Positions 40,933 through 49,520 of a stretch of 64,000 nt of DNA are shown here, piece after piece. The position numbers were made by a program, and so were the translations under genes. Each line of letters opens with the position of its first letter. Position 1 is the stretch's first letter. Below the pieces are notes generated by a model that worked only from the letters and a program-made list of their open reading frames with translations, was not told where the DNA came from and did no database searches. Source of the stretch: an uncultured Pseudomonadales bacterium (lineage in GTDB: Bacteria > Pseudomonadota > Gammaproteobacteria > Pseudomonadales > Azotimanducaceae); NCBI GenBank assembly GCA_937921865.1, contig CAKZWF010000003.1, positions 1-64,000 of the forward strand, given 5' to 3'.

Positions 40933-42219
40933 CTATCCCAGACTCAAAATCACTTCCGCGCCGCCGCCTTGCGCATCTTCAATCCGAGCCCGCCAGCCCT
41001 GGGCCTGACAGAGCTGCTGGACGATGGCCAGACCAAGCCCGCTGCCACCGGTGGCAACGCTACGGGAGCTGTCGAGCCGGAAGAACGGCTGAAAGACCCG
41101 CTCTTTATAATCGTCGGGTATACCCGGGCCGCTATCAATAACATGCACTTCGCGACCGCGAATGCTCACCCGCACCGAGTCCCCGTGCTGCTGAGCATTG
41201 TTGATCAGATTGATGACGACGCGCTGCAGCGCGCCTGGCGCCAGCATCAGGCGGATGCCCTCGGCATCCTGACTCGTAAACGGAATATTCACATCATGGC
41301 TTTCGACAATGTCCCTGATAAACGGCACCAGCTCCACTTCCTGGCGGCTCTCACCGGTGCCACGAGCAAACCGCAAAGCGTCGCTGATCAGATCTTCCAT
41401 CGAGGCCAGATTGCGCTCAAAACGCTCGATCAGCTCACTATCGACATTATCCGGCAGCAGCGCGAGCGCCAGACGCATTCGGGTCAGGGGTGTGCGCAGG
41501 TCATGGGAGATACCGGCCAGCAACGTGGTGCGATTGGACAGCAGCGCTGAAATGTCCCGTGCCATGGTGTTGAAGTTTCTGGCGAGCGAGACCAGCTCTG
41601 CCGGACCCTGCTCGGGAATCGGCTGAAAATTTTCACCGCCGCGAAACGACTCCACCCGCTCAGCAGCTTCCACCAACGGTCGGGCAATACGCTGAACAAT
41701 AAACAGCGAGGTACCGAATACAATCAGCGCGCCGAGCACCACAATGATGATGCCGCCGTACAGAGGCTGAATGTCCCGCCGCTCCGCCGAGAAGCCTATC
41801 TGCAGTTCAAAGCCACCCATCGGCACATCAACCCAGATCAGGTCATCACCGCTGAGCAGCACAACGGGGATATTCAAGCGCTCAGTCAACTGCTCCACCA
41901 GCAGGCTCAGGAAGGGCTTGTCGAGCACCACCGGAGCCAGTGATCTGGGGGGCGAGTTAACAATAAGATCGTGATTCTGAGCGAGCTCCAGTTCGAAATA
42001 AGGTCTGGCGTCGGGGGGCAGTTCAACCCAGGTCTGGGCCGAGAGCACCAGCAGCGCTGCCTCGTCAGCCGCGGAGCGTTCGGCAATCGGGCCGATCACA
42101 AACAGGTTCAGCGCCAGGGTGGAAATCAGAGCAATCAGCAGCGAACTGATCGCCAGGGTCAGATTGGTTCGCGCCAGCAGTGAGAACGGACCGGGAGGCC
42201 GTATTCGGTCAGCCATCAC
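40933..42219 (-). CDS. envZ: EnvZ-like sensor histidine kinase
   Basis: A 428-residue inner-membrane kinase. Helices at about 18-43 and 154-176 enclose a periplasmic sensor region of about 110 residues. HAMP follows (about 177-230). The H-box is GISHDLRTPL with His239, and the ATPase domain has NLINNAQQHG, DSGPGIP and GGSGLGLAI. Length and H-box agree with EnvZ. Its start overlaps ompR by 11 bp, so both are made together. It responds to osmolarity or envelope state in known EnvZ systems; the signal here is inferred. Confidence 0.9.
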   Translation of the reverse strand: MMADRIRPPGPFSLLARTNLTLAISSLLIALISTLALNLFVIGPIAERSAADEAALLVLSAQTWVELPPDARPYFELELAQNHDLIVNSPPRSLAPVVLDKPFLSLLVEQLTERLNIPVVLLSGDDLIWVDVPMGGFELQIGFSAERRDIQPLYGGIIIVVLGALIVFGTSLFIVQRIARPLVEAAERVESFRGGENFQPIPEQGPAELVSLARNFNTMARDISALLSNRTTLLAGISHDLRTPLTRMRLALALLPDNVDSELIERFERNLASMEDLISDALRFARGTGESRQEVELVPFIRDIVESHDVNIPFTSQDAEGIRLMLAPGALQRVVINLINNAQQHGDSVRVSIRGREVHVIDSGPGIPDDYKERVFQPFFRLDSSRSVATGGSGLGLAIVQQLCQAQGWRARIEDAQGGGAEVILSLG

Positions 42220-42931
42220 CTTCCGGACAGAACATATAGCCTTTCCCCCAGATGGTTCTGATGAAGACGGGTTCCGAAGGATCAGGTTCCAGCTTGGCCC
42301 GCAACCGGGTTACTCGAACATCTATGCTGCGATCAAAAGGCGAGCGTTCTGCGCCGGTCAGCAGATCCAGAATCCGATCACGATCCAGCACCTTGTTCGG
42401 ATGTTGCACCAGGATAGCCAGCAGATCGAACTCCCCAGAGGTCAGCGGAACGTTGTCGCCCTCTCGGGAGAGCTGATGAGAAGCCATATCCAGCTCGAAT
42501 TGGCCGAAGCGATAGCGCGGCTCCGAAGGCTGCGCTTCGTGACTGCTGCCGGCACCAGATCGTCGGAGTACTGCACGGATTCGAGCCAGTAGCTCCCGGG
42601 GATTGAACGGTTTAGACAGATAATCATCTGCGCCCACCTCAAGCCCCACGATACGGTCTACATCGTCACCCTGGGCACTGATGATCACGATGGGTATGCC
42701 ATTTCCCTTAATTCGCCTGGCGATGGATAGCCCGTGTTCTCCAGGCATCATCAGATCAAGAATAATCAGGTCTACAGAGTGTTCGGCAAGGTATGCGTCC
42801 ATGGCTTCCCCACCATCAACGCAGGCGACGTTGAAGCCCTGTTGATTCAGGTATGCCTGGGTGAGTTCACGAATCTCCGGATCATCGTCAACGAGGAGCA
42901 GATCAGCACTTTCAGACTCCCCCCCGGACAC
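42209..42931 (-). CDS. ompR: OmpR-family response regulator
   Basis: A 240-residue regulator with a receiver domain (about 10-125; phospho-acceptor Asp59 in LIILDLMMPG). A winged-helix DNA-binding domain follows (about 140-235: LTSGEFDLLAILVQHPNKVLDRD, then VTRLRAKLE). The start is GTG 42931, 8 bp after the upstream secreted-protein gene, so the three genes probably form one operon. A typical target would be porin genes, none of which are visible here. Confidence 0.92.
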   Translation of the reverse strand: MSGGESESADLLLVDDDPEIRELTQAYLNQQGFNVACVDGGEAMDAYLAEHSVDLIILDLMMPGEHGLSIARRIKGNGIPIVIISAQGDDVDRIVGLEVGADDYLSKPFNPRELLARIRAVLRRSGAGSSHEAQPSEPRYRFGQFELDMASHQLSREGDNVPLTSGEFDLLAILVQHPNKVLDRDRILDLLTGAERSPFDRSIDVRVTRLRAKLEPDPSEPVFIRTIWGKGYMFCPEGDG

Positions 42932-42939
42932 AATGCGGC

Positions 42940-43563
42940 TCAGCGCTTGTTGTCGTTGACTCGACGCGCGGGCGCGCCAGGAGCATCCTCGCTGCCAGCG
43001 AGTTCTCCGCCAGGGTCGACTGACCCGGCAGAGGTCGGATCAGGCTCAGCGTGGCGACGCTCAAAGCCCACACCAAACGAACGCTCTGTTGGATTTCGCC
43101 GCACCGGCGCTACCTGAATGACCTTGGTTTCAATGCGCAGAACCTGGCCGTCGGAACGACGGACAATGCGCCCGTAACGACGCTGAGTGCGAATCCGCAG
43201 CGTTCTTTCAGATCCTTTCTGGCGAGCCATGCGCAGTTTTACTTCGTTCAGCAGACCACGGCGCTCAGAATCACCCAGTTGATCCCAACGTGCACCAATT
43301 CTGGTCAATTGATGGTGAGTCAGTTTTGAATAGTCGGGTAGCAGATCTTCGACAGCTTCATCTAATGGCACGGCAGACGATGGCACGGCAGACGATGGCC
43401 GCGCAGTTTCCAGCGCCGAGGAGGGCTTCGGGGTTGCCGCGGTATCTTGCGGATGAACTTCGGCTGCGGCCGTCATCGCCTCAGAAGTGTCAGGTCTGAC
43501 ATCAGCATATGCCACCGGCACAAAGCAGGCCATGACCAGCGCATAACTGATCGGCCGCCTCAT
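42940..43563 (-). CDS. Secreted protein of unknown function, first gene of ompR operon
   Basis: A 207-residue protein. The signal peptide MRRPISYALVMACFVPVAYA comes first. A Pro/Ser/Ala linker with a PSSAV repeat follows (about 45-70), then a helical, Arg-rich region (about 72-160: LTHHQLTRIGARWDQLGDS...) and a Pro/Gly/Asp-rich tail. The ATG at 43563 is preferred over the longer opening. An exact 15-bp duplication (43365-43394) encodes the PSSAV repeat. No family recognised. Position next to ompR suggests an envelope-related role, but this is only inferred. Confidence 0.65.
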   Translation of the reverse strand: MRRPISYALVMACFVPVAYADVRPDTSEAMTAAAEVHPQDTAATPKPSSALETARPSSAVPSSAVPLDEAVEDLLPDYSKLTHHQLTRIGARWDQLGDSERRGLLNEVKLRMARQKGSERTLRIRTQRRYGRIVRRSDGQVLRIETKVIQVAPVRRNPTERSFGVGFERRHAEPDPTSAGSVDPGGELAGSEDAPGAPARRVNDNKR

Positions 43564-43655
43564 GATGCGGATACTGCTGATTTTCCTACCTAACTCTCTG
43601 GTCACCTTCAACCTCAAGGGTGGCAAACGAAAAAGTCGCCGTCCAGATACAAACA

Positions 43656-43681
43656 AGCCGCCGGTATTCTGACCGGCGGCT
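43656..43681 (-). terminator. Terminator after the thiolase gene (minus strand)
   Basis: AGCCGCCGGT-attctg-ACCGGCGGCT is a perfect 10-bp stem 64 bp after the thiolase stop. Read leftwards it is followed by TGTTTGT. It separates the thiolase from the secreted-protein/ompR/envZ operon. Confidence 0.75.
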
Positions 43682-43744
43682 GTTTCTTGACCATTTCCGG
43701 TTGGTTTCAAATTGTTACCAACCAGGAAGGTAGCGTTCACACAA

Positions 43745-44929
43745 TCAGGCTGCTTCGAACAGTCCTGCTGCGCCCTGTCCACCACCGATGCACATGGTCA
43801 CAACACCGTATTTCTTGCTGCGGCGACGCAGTTCGCGGAGGATCAGACCGGTCTGGCGGGAACCCGTCATACCGAACGGATGACCGATACTGATGCTGCC
43901 GCCAAGGACATTGTAAATATCATTGTCAATTCCGAGCGCATCACGACAGTACAGACACTGAGAAGCAAACGCTTCGTTGAGCTCCCACAGATCCACGTCA
44001 TCCTGCGAAATACCCGCATTCTTCAACAGTCGAGGAATGGCGAATACCGGGCCAATACCCATCTCATCGGGCTCGCAGCCGGCAACGGTGAAGCCGCGGA
44101 AGATACCGAGAGGCTCCAGACCGAGCTGAGCTGCTCGATCAGCAGTCATCAGCAGTGTCATGGAAGCGCCATCGGACAGCTGTGATGCGTTACCCGCGGT
44201 CACGCTGCCATCTTCTTCGAACGCAGGAGCGAGACCGGCCAGACCTTCGAGCGTGGTCTGAGGACGGTTACATTCGTCTTTATCGACGGTGACCTCAACA
44301 CGGCTCTCTTCGCCGGTCGCTTTGTCCACTTTCAGCATGGTGGCCTGCATTGGCACAATTTCTTCGCCAATTTGGCCGGAAGCCACAGCTGCCGCGTAGC
44401 GTTGCTGACTCTGCAGTGCGTATTCATCCTGCGCTTCACGGGTTACCTGATAACGACGGGCAACAACTTCTGCGGTATTGCCCATAGCCATGAAGATGTC
44501 GGGCTTTTCTTCTATCAGACGCTTGTTCTGCTTGGCTTTGCCTGGCTCCTGACGGGTACGCATGGAAATAGAATCCACACCACCGGCTATGGCGACTTCT
44601 GTTTGCCCGGAAGCAATCTGGTTGGCGGCAATCGCAATGGACTGCAGACCTGAAGAACAGAACCGGTTGATGGTGACGCCTGCTGCAGTTACCGGCAGCT
44701 TCGACAGGATGACTGCCAGACGGGCAAGGTTGCCGTCCTGTTCACCGGTGTGGCTGGCTGCGCCAACTACCACATCTTCGACTTCATCAGCACCAAGATT
44801 CGGGTTGCGATCCAGCAGCGAGTCGATGCAATGCGCCAGCATGTCGTCGGACCGGGTCAGGTTAAAACTACCCCGGAAGGCTTTTGCCAAACCGGTGCGC
44901 ACGCTATCGACGATCACTACGTCTTTCAT
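43745..44929 (-). CDS. Thiolase (acetyl-CoA acyltransferase)
   Basis: A 394-residue thiolase. Nucleophile Cys91 lies in NRFCSSGLQSIA; NEAFASQ, GHPFGMTGSR and the second catalytic Cys in CIGGGQGAAG are all present. The start at 44929 has GAGGGGAAG upstream; the longer opening to 45088 adds low-complexity residues. It performs the terminal thiolysis of a beta-oxidation spiral. It is not adjacent to a FadB homologue, so it is likely specific for a dedicated substrate class. Confidence 0.92.
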   Translation of the reverse strand: MKDVVIVDSVRTGLAKAFRGSFNLTRSDDMLAHCIDSLLDRNPNLGADEVEDVVVGAASHTGEQDGNLARLAVILSKLPVTAAGVTINRFCSSGLQSIAIAANQIASGQTEVAIAGGVDSISMRTRQEPGKAKQNKRLIEEKPDIFMAMGNTAEVVARRYQVTREAQDEYALQSQQRYAAAVASGQIGEEIVPMQATMLKVDKATGEESRVEVTVDKDECNRPQTTLEGLAGLAPAFEEDGSVTAGNASQLSDGASMTLLMTADRAAQLGLEPLGIFRGFTVAGCEPDEMGIGPVFAIPRLLKNAGISQDDVDLWELNEAFASQCLYCRDALGIDNDIYNVLGGSISIGHPFGMTGSRQTGLILRELRRRSKKYGVVTMCIGGGQGAAGLFEAA

Positions 44930-45186
44930 TTGCTTCCCCTCAGAAGTAAAAAAAAATTGCGAGCCGGCAATGCTACCAGAAAGATTCGCTGAAAAGACCG
45001 TATCTGCCGAAAAAGTCGAGCCCTCGGAGCGCCCCTCTAGCCGGGCGCCTGGCGCACGATCCGCAGCGGCAAGGCAGCAACAAGACAAAGGACGGTATCT
45101 ACGGTTATCAGCAGCCGATTTTGCTCAGAGCGAGCGCTCAATGTAAGACCGGAAACGGCTGCTGGCTGAAAAGCGCAATCCGCCGA

Positions 45187-45582
45187 TTACGGCACCTGGC
45201 CGGGCTTGGCAGCATCATCTGCCGCCTGCTTAAGCGTCTCGTCAGTCTTCGCTGCCGCCGCTTTCAACATGGCTTCCGTTTCAGCCGGTGACTGTTCGGA
45301 TCGTGCTCCATCTGCATCCGGTGTCTGAGATACCTGCAGCAGTTTCTGCTTTTCCAGCGAATCCATTGTCTGCTGGGCAGCTTTGATCGGTGCATCAGAA
45401 ACAAATCCTGTGGACGCACCTTCAGCAGCCTCGGCGGCCTTGTCACCCGCAGAGTCCCGGGTGCCGAGTGAATCATCAGAAGACGATTGCCCACACCCCA
45501 CCAGAACCAACGTAAGCGCCAAGAGGCCCAAGCGGGGTCTCGATGGCAAACCAACCTTCGGAAACGCCAACCAGCTTTTCAT
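45187..45582 (-). CDS. Small Ala/Glu-rich lipoprotein, unknown function
   Basis: A 131-residue lipoprotein with signal LGLLALTLVLVGC (lipobox LVGC). It is followed by an Asp/Ser-rich stretch and then an Ala/Glu/Lys-rich helical region (KAAQQTMDSLEKQKLL, ETEAMLKAAAAKTDETLKQAADDAAK). It starts at ATG 45582 with AAAGGA upstream. Low complexity; no family recognised. Divergent from the SMP-30 gene. Confidence 0.65.
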   Translation of the reverse strand: MKSWLAFPKVGLPSRPRLGLLALTLVLVGCGQSSSDDSLGTRDSAGDKAAEAAEGASTGFVSDAPIKAAQQTMDSLEKQKLLQVSQTPDADGARSEQSPAETEAMLKAAAAKTDETLKQAADDAAKPGQVP

Positions 45583-45760
45583 CTCTATTGTCCTTTCTAT
45601 TGCATCTGGATTAATCATGAACATCCTTTTGTCTGAGCGGACAGCAGGATTTCAACCTGAGTGTACTGCAGGCGCAACGCGAATTTGCACTCTGCAGCCG
45701 TCAAGCGGGACGCAGATCACATGATAAGCTGGCGTTATTCACAGACGGGGGAGTGTATCG

Positions 45761-46597
45761 ATGACCACAACTGTGCTCTGCGAAGGGCTGTGTTTTGGCG
45801 AAGGACCGAGGTGGCATGAGGGTGTTCTGTGGTTGTCAGACATGCACGCGCACGAAGTCATCACCGTTGACAGCCAGGGGAACAAATCGCAGGTCGCCCA
45901 GGTACCGAAGCGTCCTTCAGGTCTGGGCTGGCTGCCAGACGGTCAGCTGCTGGTGGTATCAATGCTGGACCAGAGCCTGTTACGGCTGCAGGATGGTCAT
46001 CTGAATCTGCATGCCGACCTGTCCAGCCTGGCCGACCACAACTGTAACGACATGGTGGTCGACAGCGTGGGGCGGGCCTACGTCGGCAACTTCGGCTTCG
46101 ATCCGGGCGAATCCGTGCGCAGCACCAGTCTGATCTGCGTTGAACCCGATGGTCAGGCGCGGATCGTCGCTGACGACCTGGTATTCCCGAATGGCTGCGT
46201 TATTACCTCCGACAACAGTACGCTGATCGTTGCTGAAACCTTCGCTGCGCGCCTGAGCGCCTATGACATTGCCGGCAACGGTGACCTGTCCAATCGCCGC
46301 ACCTGGGCCGAACTGCCCGAGGGCGCCGTACCAGACGGTATCTGCCTGGACGCGGCCGGTGGCATCTGGTCAGCCTCGCCCTCCAGCAACGAGTGCATCC
46401 GCCAGCTGGAAGGCGGCGCAGTCACCCACCGGGTCGCAGTTTCTCAGGGTGCCTTCGCCTGCATGCTCGGCGGCCCCGGTCTGGACACGCTATTTATTCT
46501 GACCGCACCCTCATCCGATCCGGAAACCTGCATCCGAGAGAAAGGCGGCCGCGTGGAATATTGCCCGGCGCCTGCAGCAGGCTCAGGCCGCCCCTGA
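45761..46597 (+). CDS. SMP-30/gluconolactonase-like protein
   Basis: A 278-residue six-bladed beta-propeller. The N-terminal FGEGPRWHEGVLWLSDMHAHEV holds the metal-binding Glu. DHNCNDMVVDSVGRAYVGNFGF contains the Asn ligand, and PDGICLDAAGGIWSA holds the Asp ligand. Lactone hydrolysis is expected. It lies 59 bp before an acyl-CoA dehydrogenase gene on the same strand, with a terminator-like hairpin between the two. Confidence 0.88.
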   Translation: MTTTVLCEGLCFGEGPRWHEGVLWLSDMHAHEVITVDSQGNKSQVAQVPKRPSGLGWLPDGQLLVVSMLDQSLLRLQDGHLNLHADLSSLADHNCNDMVVDSVGRAYVGNFGFDPGESVRSTSLICVEPDGQARIVADDLVFPNGCVITSDNSTLIVAETFAARLSAYDIAGNGDLSNRRTWAELPEGAVPDGICLDAAGGIWSASPSSNECIRQLEGGAVTHRVAVSQGAFACMLGGPGLDTLFILTAPSSDPETCIREKGGRVEYCPAPAAGSGRP

Positions 46598-46619
46598 TAC
46601 GGCGGCTGCAGACTCTTTT
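46587..46619 (+). terminator. Terminator-like hairpin overlapping the SMP-30 stop
   Basis: GCCGCC-cctgatac-GGCGGC has a 6-bp stem with the SMP-30 TGA inside the loop, and is followed by a TCTTTTA tract. It may separate the SMP-30 gene from the dehydrogenase downstream. Confidence 0.45.
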
Positions 46620-46656
46620 ATAACTGATCAGCGATTGACAAAGAGACCAACGGACC

Positions 46657-47808
46657 ATGCTTTACGACAACTACCAACCGCCCTGGGAAGACGATGAACT
46701 GCGGATCCTGCGCGACGCCGCCGGTAAATTTTTCGAACAGGAATTCGCGCCCAAGACAGATAAGTGGATAGCTCAGGGCAAGATCGACCGGGATGCCTGG
46801 CTGCAGGCGGGTGAAGCCGGATTGTTGTGTGCGGCGATCCCCGAAGCTTACGGCGGCGGTGGTGGTGACTATCGCCATGAAACTGTAATCATGGAAGAAC
46901 ATCTGAAGCGCGGCATCACCGGCTTCGGCAATCAGGTACACAGCGCCATTGTCGCCCCTTACCTGCTGCACTACGGCAGTGAAGAACAACGACGACGCTG
47001 GCTGCCAAAGCTGGCCAGCGGGGAGATGGTCGGGGCCATCGCCATGACCGAACCGAACACCGGATCCGATCTGCAGAGTGTTCGCACCACAGCGCTGGCT
47101 GACGGCGACGATTACCTGATCAACGGCAGCAAGACCTATATCAGCAACGGTCAGCATGCGGATCTGGTCATTGTCGTGGCCAAAACCGATCCAAGCCTGG
47201 GCGCCAAGGGTATTTCGCTGATTATTGTCGAAACGGACAACGCGGGGTTTCAACGCGGCCGCAACCTGAAGAAGCTGGGTCAGAAAGCGGCAGACACCTC
47301 AGAAATGTTCTTTTCTGATTGCCGCGTACCCAAAAGCAACCGGTTGGGTGAAGAAGGTCGCGGTTTTGTGCAGCTGATGCAGCAGTTGCCGCAGGAACGT
47401 CTGAACATCGCTCAGGCTGCTGTGGTACAGACCGAGCGCGCGATAGAAATCACCATCGACTATGTACGCACCCGTCAGGCATTCGGTCAGCGTGTCCTGG
47501 ATTTTCAGAACACCCGCTTCAAGCTGGCAGAATGCAAAACCGAAGCGCTGATAGGCCGCACCTTCGTCGATCAGTGTGTCCTGAAGCTGATGGATGGAGT
47601 TCTCGATGCGGCAACTGCATCGATGGCCAAGTACTGGTGTACCGACAAACAGTGCCAGATCATCGACGAATGTCTGCAGCTGCATGGCGGCGCTGGCTAT
47701 ATGGATGAATATGAGATCTCCCGCATGTACACGGACGCCCGCGTGCAGAAGATCTACGGCGGGACCAACGAAATCATGAAGGAGCTGATAGGTCGCAGTC
47801 TGGGCTGA
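46657..47808 (+). CDS. Acyl-CoA dehydrogenase (long-chain/FadE-like)
   Basis: A 383-residue flavoenzyme. AIAMTEPNTGSDLQSVRT and NGSKTYISNGQHA give the FAD/substrate segments. LHGGAGYMDEYEISRMYTDARVQKIYGGTNEIMKE carries the C-terminal signature, whose Glu in GGTNEIM is in the catalytic-base position. It lies 20 bp before the ANKH-like gene. The signature is of the classical medium/long-chain type, unlike the FadE17-type enzymes at 32 and 60 kb. Confidence 0.93.
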   Translation: MLYDNYQPPWEDDELRILRDAAGKFFEQEFAPKTDKWIAQGKIDRDAWLQAGEAGLLCAAIPEAYGGGGGDYRHETVIMEEHLKRGITGFGNQVHSAIVAPYLLHYGSEEQRRRWLPKLASGEMVGAIAMTEPNTGSDLQSVRTTALADGDDYLINGSKTYISNGQHADLVIVVAKTDPSLGAKGISLIIVETDNAGFQRGRNLKKLGQKAADTSEMFFSDCRVPKSNRLGEEGRGFVQLMQQLPQERLNIAQAAVVQTERAIEITIDYVRTRQAFGQRVLDFQNTRFKLAECKTEALIGRTFVDQCVLKLMDGVLDAATASMAKYWCTDKQCQIIDECLQLHGGAGYMDEYEISRMYTDARVQKIYGGTNEIMKELIGRSLG

Positions 47809-47828
47809 ACAATCGTAACCGCCCCGAT

Positions 47829-49124
47829 ATGATCAGGTACTGGAAGTTCTACTGGCCGCTCGCGCTGACCGGTGTTGCCATGGTGCTGTCGGTGCAGTTT
47901 CAGAATGCCGCTTTAGCCCGCTATCCCGAGGCGGTCACGGAATTGGCAGTCTTTGCGCTGGGCTACAGCACATTCGGATTCTTCCGCGCCAGTCTGAGTT
48001 TCATTGCCCAACTCTCCAACGTGTTCGCTCGCAGCACGCTGGGTACGTTGCGCTGTCATCGCTTTGTCGGCTTTGCCAGCATCGTGATCATGAGCCCGCT
48101 GCTGTTTCTGGGCCACAGCCAGTCGGGCGCCGAACTGCTCGGCGCCATCTATCACATCGATAACACCCTCACCGCACGCGTGCAGGAATATCTGATCTAT
48201 CTGGCGCCCATCATCCTGCTCGGCGCACAACGTTTCTACTACAACGGTTTGCTCGTGCAGGCGCGACTCACAGGCTGGGTCACTCTTCTCAACGTGCTGT
48301 TTCTATCGACCGTGATTACCCTGCTGATCATCGGCTTCAACCTGGGACTGCGCCCGGCGGTGGTGCTGGTGGGTTCAGAAGTGCTGGCGATTGCCATCCA
48401 GTTGCTGGTCACGCTGTGGATCAAACACCGTTATTACCGGCCCCAAGCACAGCCGGAACACGAAAAGCTCAGCTATCGGGAGCTGATCAATTTCTTTATC
48501 CCGGTTTCGATGACCGGAGTGATGTTTGCACTCAGCCGACCCGTGCTCTACGCCTTTGTCAGCCGAACCCCGGAAGGGCTGCTCGCCATCGCCGCGATGC
48601 GGGTGGCGTTTGACTTTTCCATGCTGTTTCAACAGGCGGCCAATCAGTTCCGCCACTTCTTTGTTACGTTCGGACTCGACGATCTGGCTGGTAAGCGACG
48701 CTTCATGACTCTGGTGGGGGTTGGCATCACAGCACTTATGCTGATTTTCGCGGTGACACCTATTTCAGATCTGGTCTGGCGGGATCTGATGCAGATCCCC
48801 GATGATGCTCGTGCGCTGGCGGTTCAGGTCCTGATAGTGATGTGCCTGATGCCCGCAATCATCATTGTCCGAAACTATTACCACGGACGCCTGATGGTAG
48901 AGCGGCGCACTGCCGGAATGGCCGTCGCCAGCATCATGCGAGTCGTCGGCATTTTTCTCAGTGCGCAGCTGCTGTTCAGCCTGGGAGCTCTCAACCATCT
49001 CAGCGCCGCCGCGATACTGATCTTCGGCTTTGTGATCGAAACCGTGATTGTTCTGCACGCCGCCCGCAATGGTCAGGCAGCCAATGGCCAGGCTGAACGG
49101 GTAAAAGCGACCGCGAAAATATAG
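47829..49124 (+). CDS. ANKH-like MOP-superfamily membrane transporter
   Basis: A 431-residue protein with about 11-12 helices. The first helix region (FYWPLALTGVAMVL) and the central SMTGVMFALSRPVLYAFVSR resemble the metazoan progressive-ankylosis (ANKH) protein more than MATE drug pumps. Bacterial ANKH-like members are known to me only as uncharacterised. ANKH supports export of citrate/ATP or pyrophosphate; export of an anion would be the working idea. It is 20 bp downstream of the acyl-CoA dehydrogenase and overlaps the convergent SirB gene by 52 bp. Confidence 0.7.
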   Translation: MIRYWKFYWPLALTGVAMVLSVQFQNAALARYPEAVTELAVFALGYSTFGFFRASLSFIAQLSNVFARSTLGTLRCHRFVGFASIVIMSPLLFLGHSQSGAELLGAIYHIDNTLTARVQEYLIYLAPIILLGAQRFYYNGLLVQARLTGWVTLLNVLFLSTVITLLIIGFNLGLRPAVVLVGSEVLAIAIQLLVTLWIKHRYYRPQAQPEHEKLSYRELINFFIPVSMTGVMFALSRPVLYAFVSRTPEGLLAIAAMRVAFDFSMLFQQAANQFRHFFVTFGLDDLAGKRRFMTLVGVGITALMLIFAVTPISDLVWRDLMQIPDDARALAVQVLIVMCLMPAIIIVRNYYHGRLMVERRTAGMAVASIMRVVGIFLSAQLLFSLGALNHLSAAAILIFGFVIETVIVLHAARNGQAANGQAERVKATAKI

Positions 49125-49438
49125 CCCACCGAAATCAGCGCACCCGCAAATCCTGCCAGAGCAAGCGGTTTACTCGTTGCCCGCATCGTCAGGACACCAA
49201 AGCCGATATAGGCCAGCAGCCCGAGCAGCTTGGCGGCCAGCCAGCCAGTCAACGGCGACAGACTGAGACTGAGCATCAGCACAATCCCTAAAACCAGCAA
49301 TCCGGTGTCGATGATATGGGGAACAATACGCACCCACCGCTGCTGGCGGAGTGGTGAATCGGTCAACGCCCAGATGCCACGCACCACAAAACCAAGAACA
49401 GTCAGATAAGCCAGCGCAATATGGAACAGCTTCAACAT
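49073..49438 (-). CDS. SirB-family inner-membrane protein
   Basis: A 121-residue four-helix protein beginning MLKLFHIALAYLTVLGFVVRG, with RWVRIVPHIIDTGLLVLGI and AKLLGLLAYIGFGVL. This is the SirB2 pattern, including the conserved His residues in LFHIAL and PHIID. Its last 52 bp overlap, in the opposite direction, the end of the ANKH-like gene. Function unknown for the family. Confidence 0.85.
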   Translation of the reverse strand: MLKLFHIALAYLTVLGFVVRGIWALTDSPLRQQRWVRIVPHIIDTGLLVLGIVLMLSLSLSPLTGWLAAKLLGLLAYIGFGVLTMRATSKPLALAGFAGALISVGYIFAVAFTRSAWPLAA

Positions 49439-49520
49439 GGTTTACTATCTTTGCAGCTATACGATGCCACAAGCATAACAAGCACATCGACAGGGACCCA
49501 GTCCCATGTCAGGGGAATTC

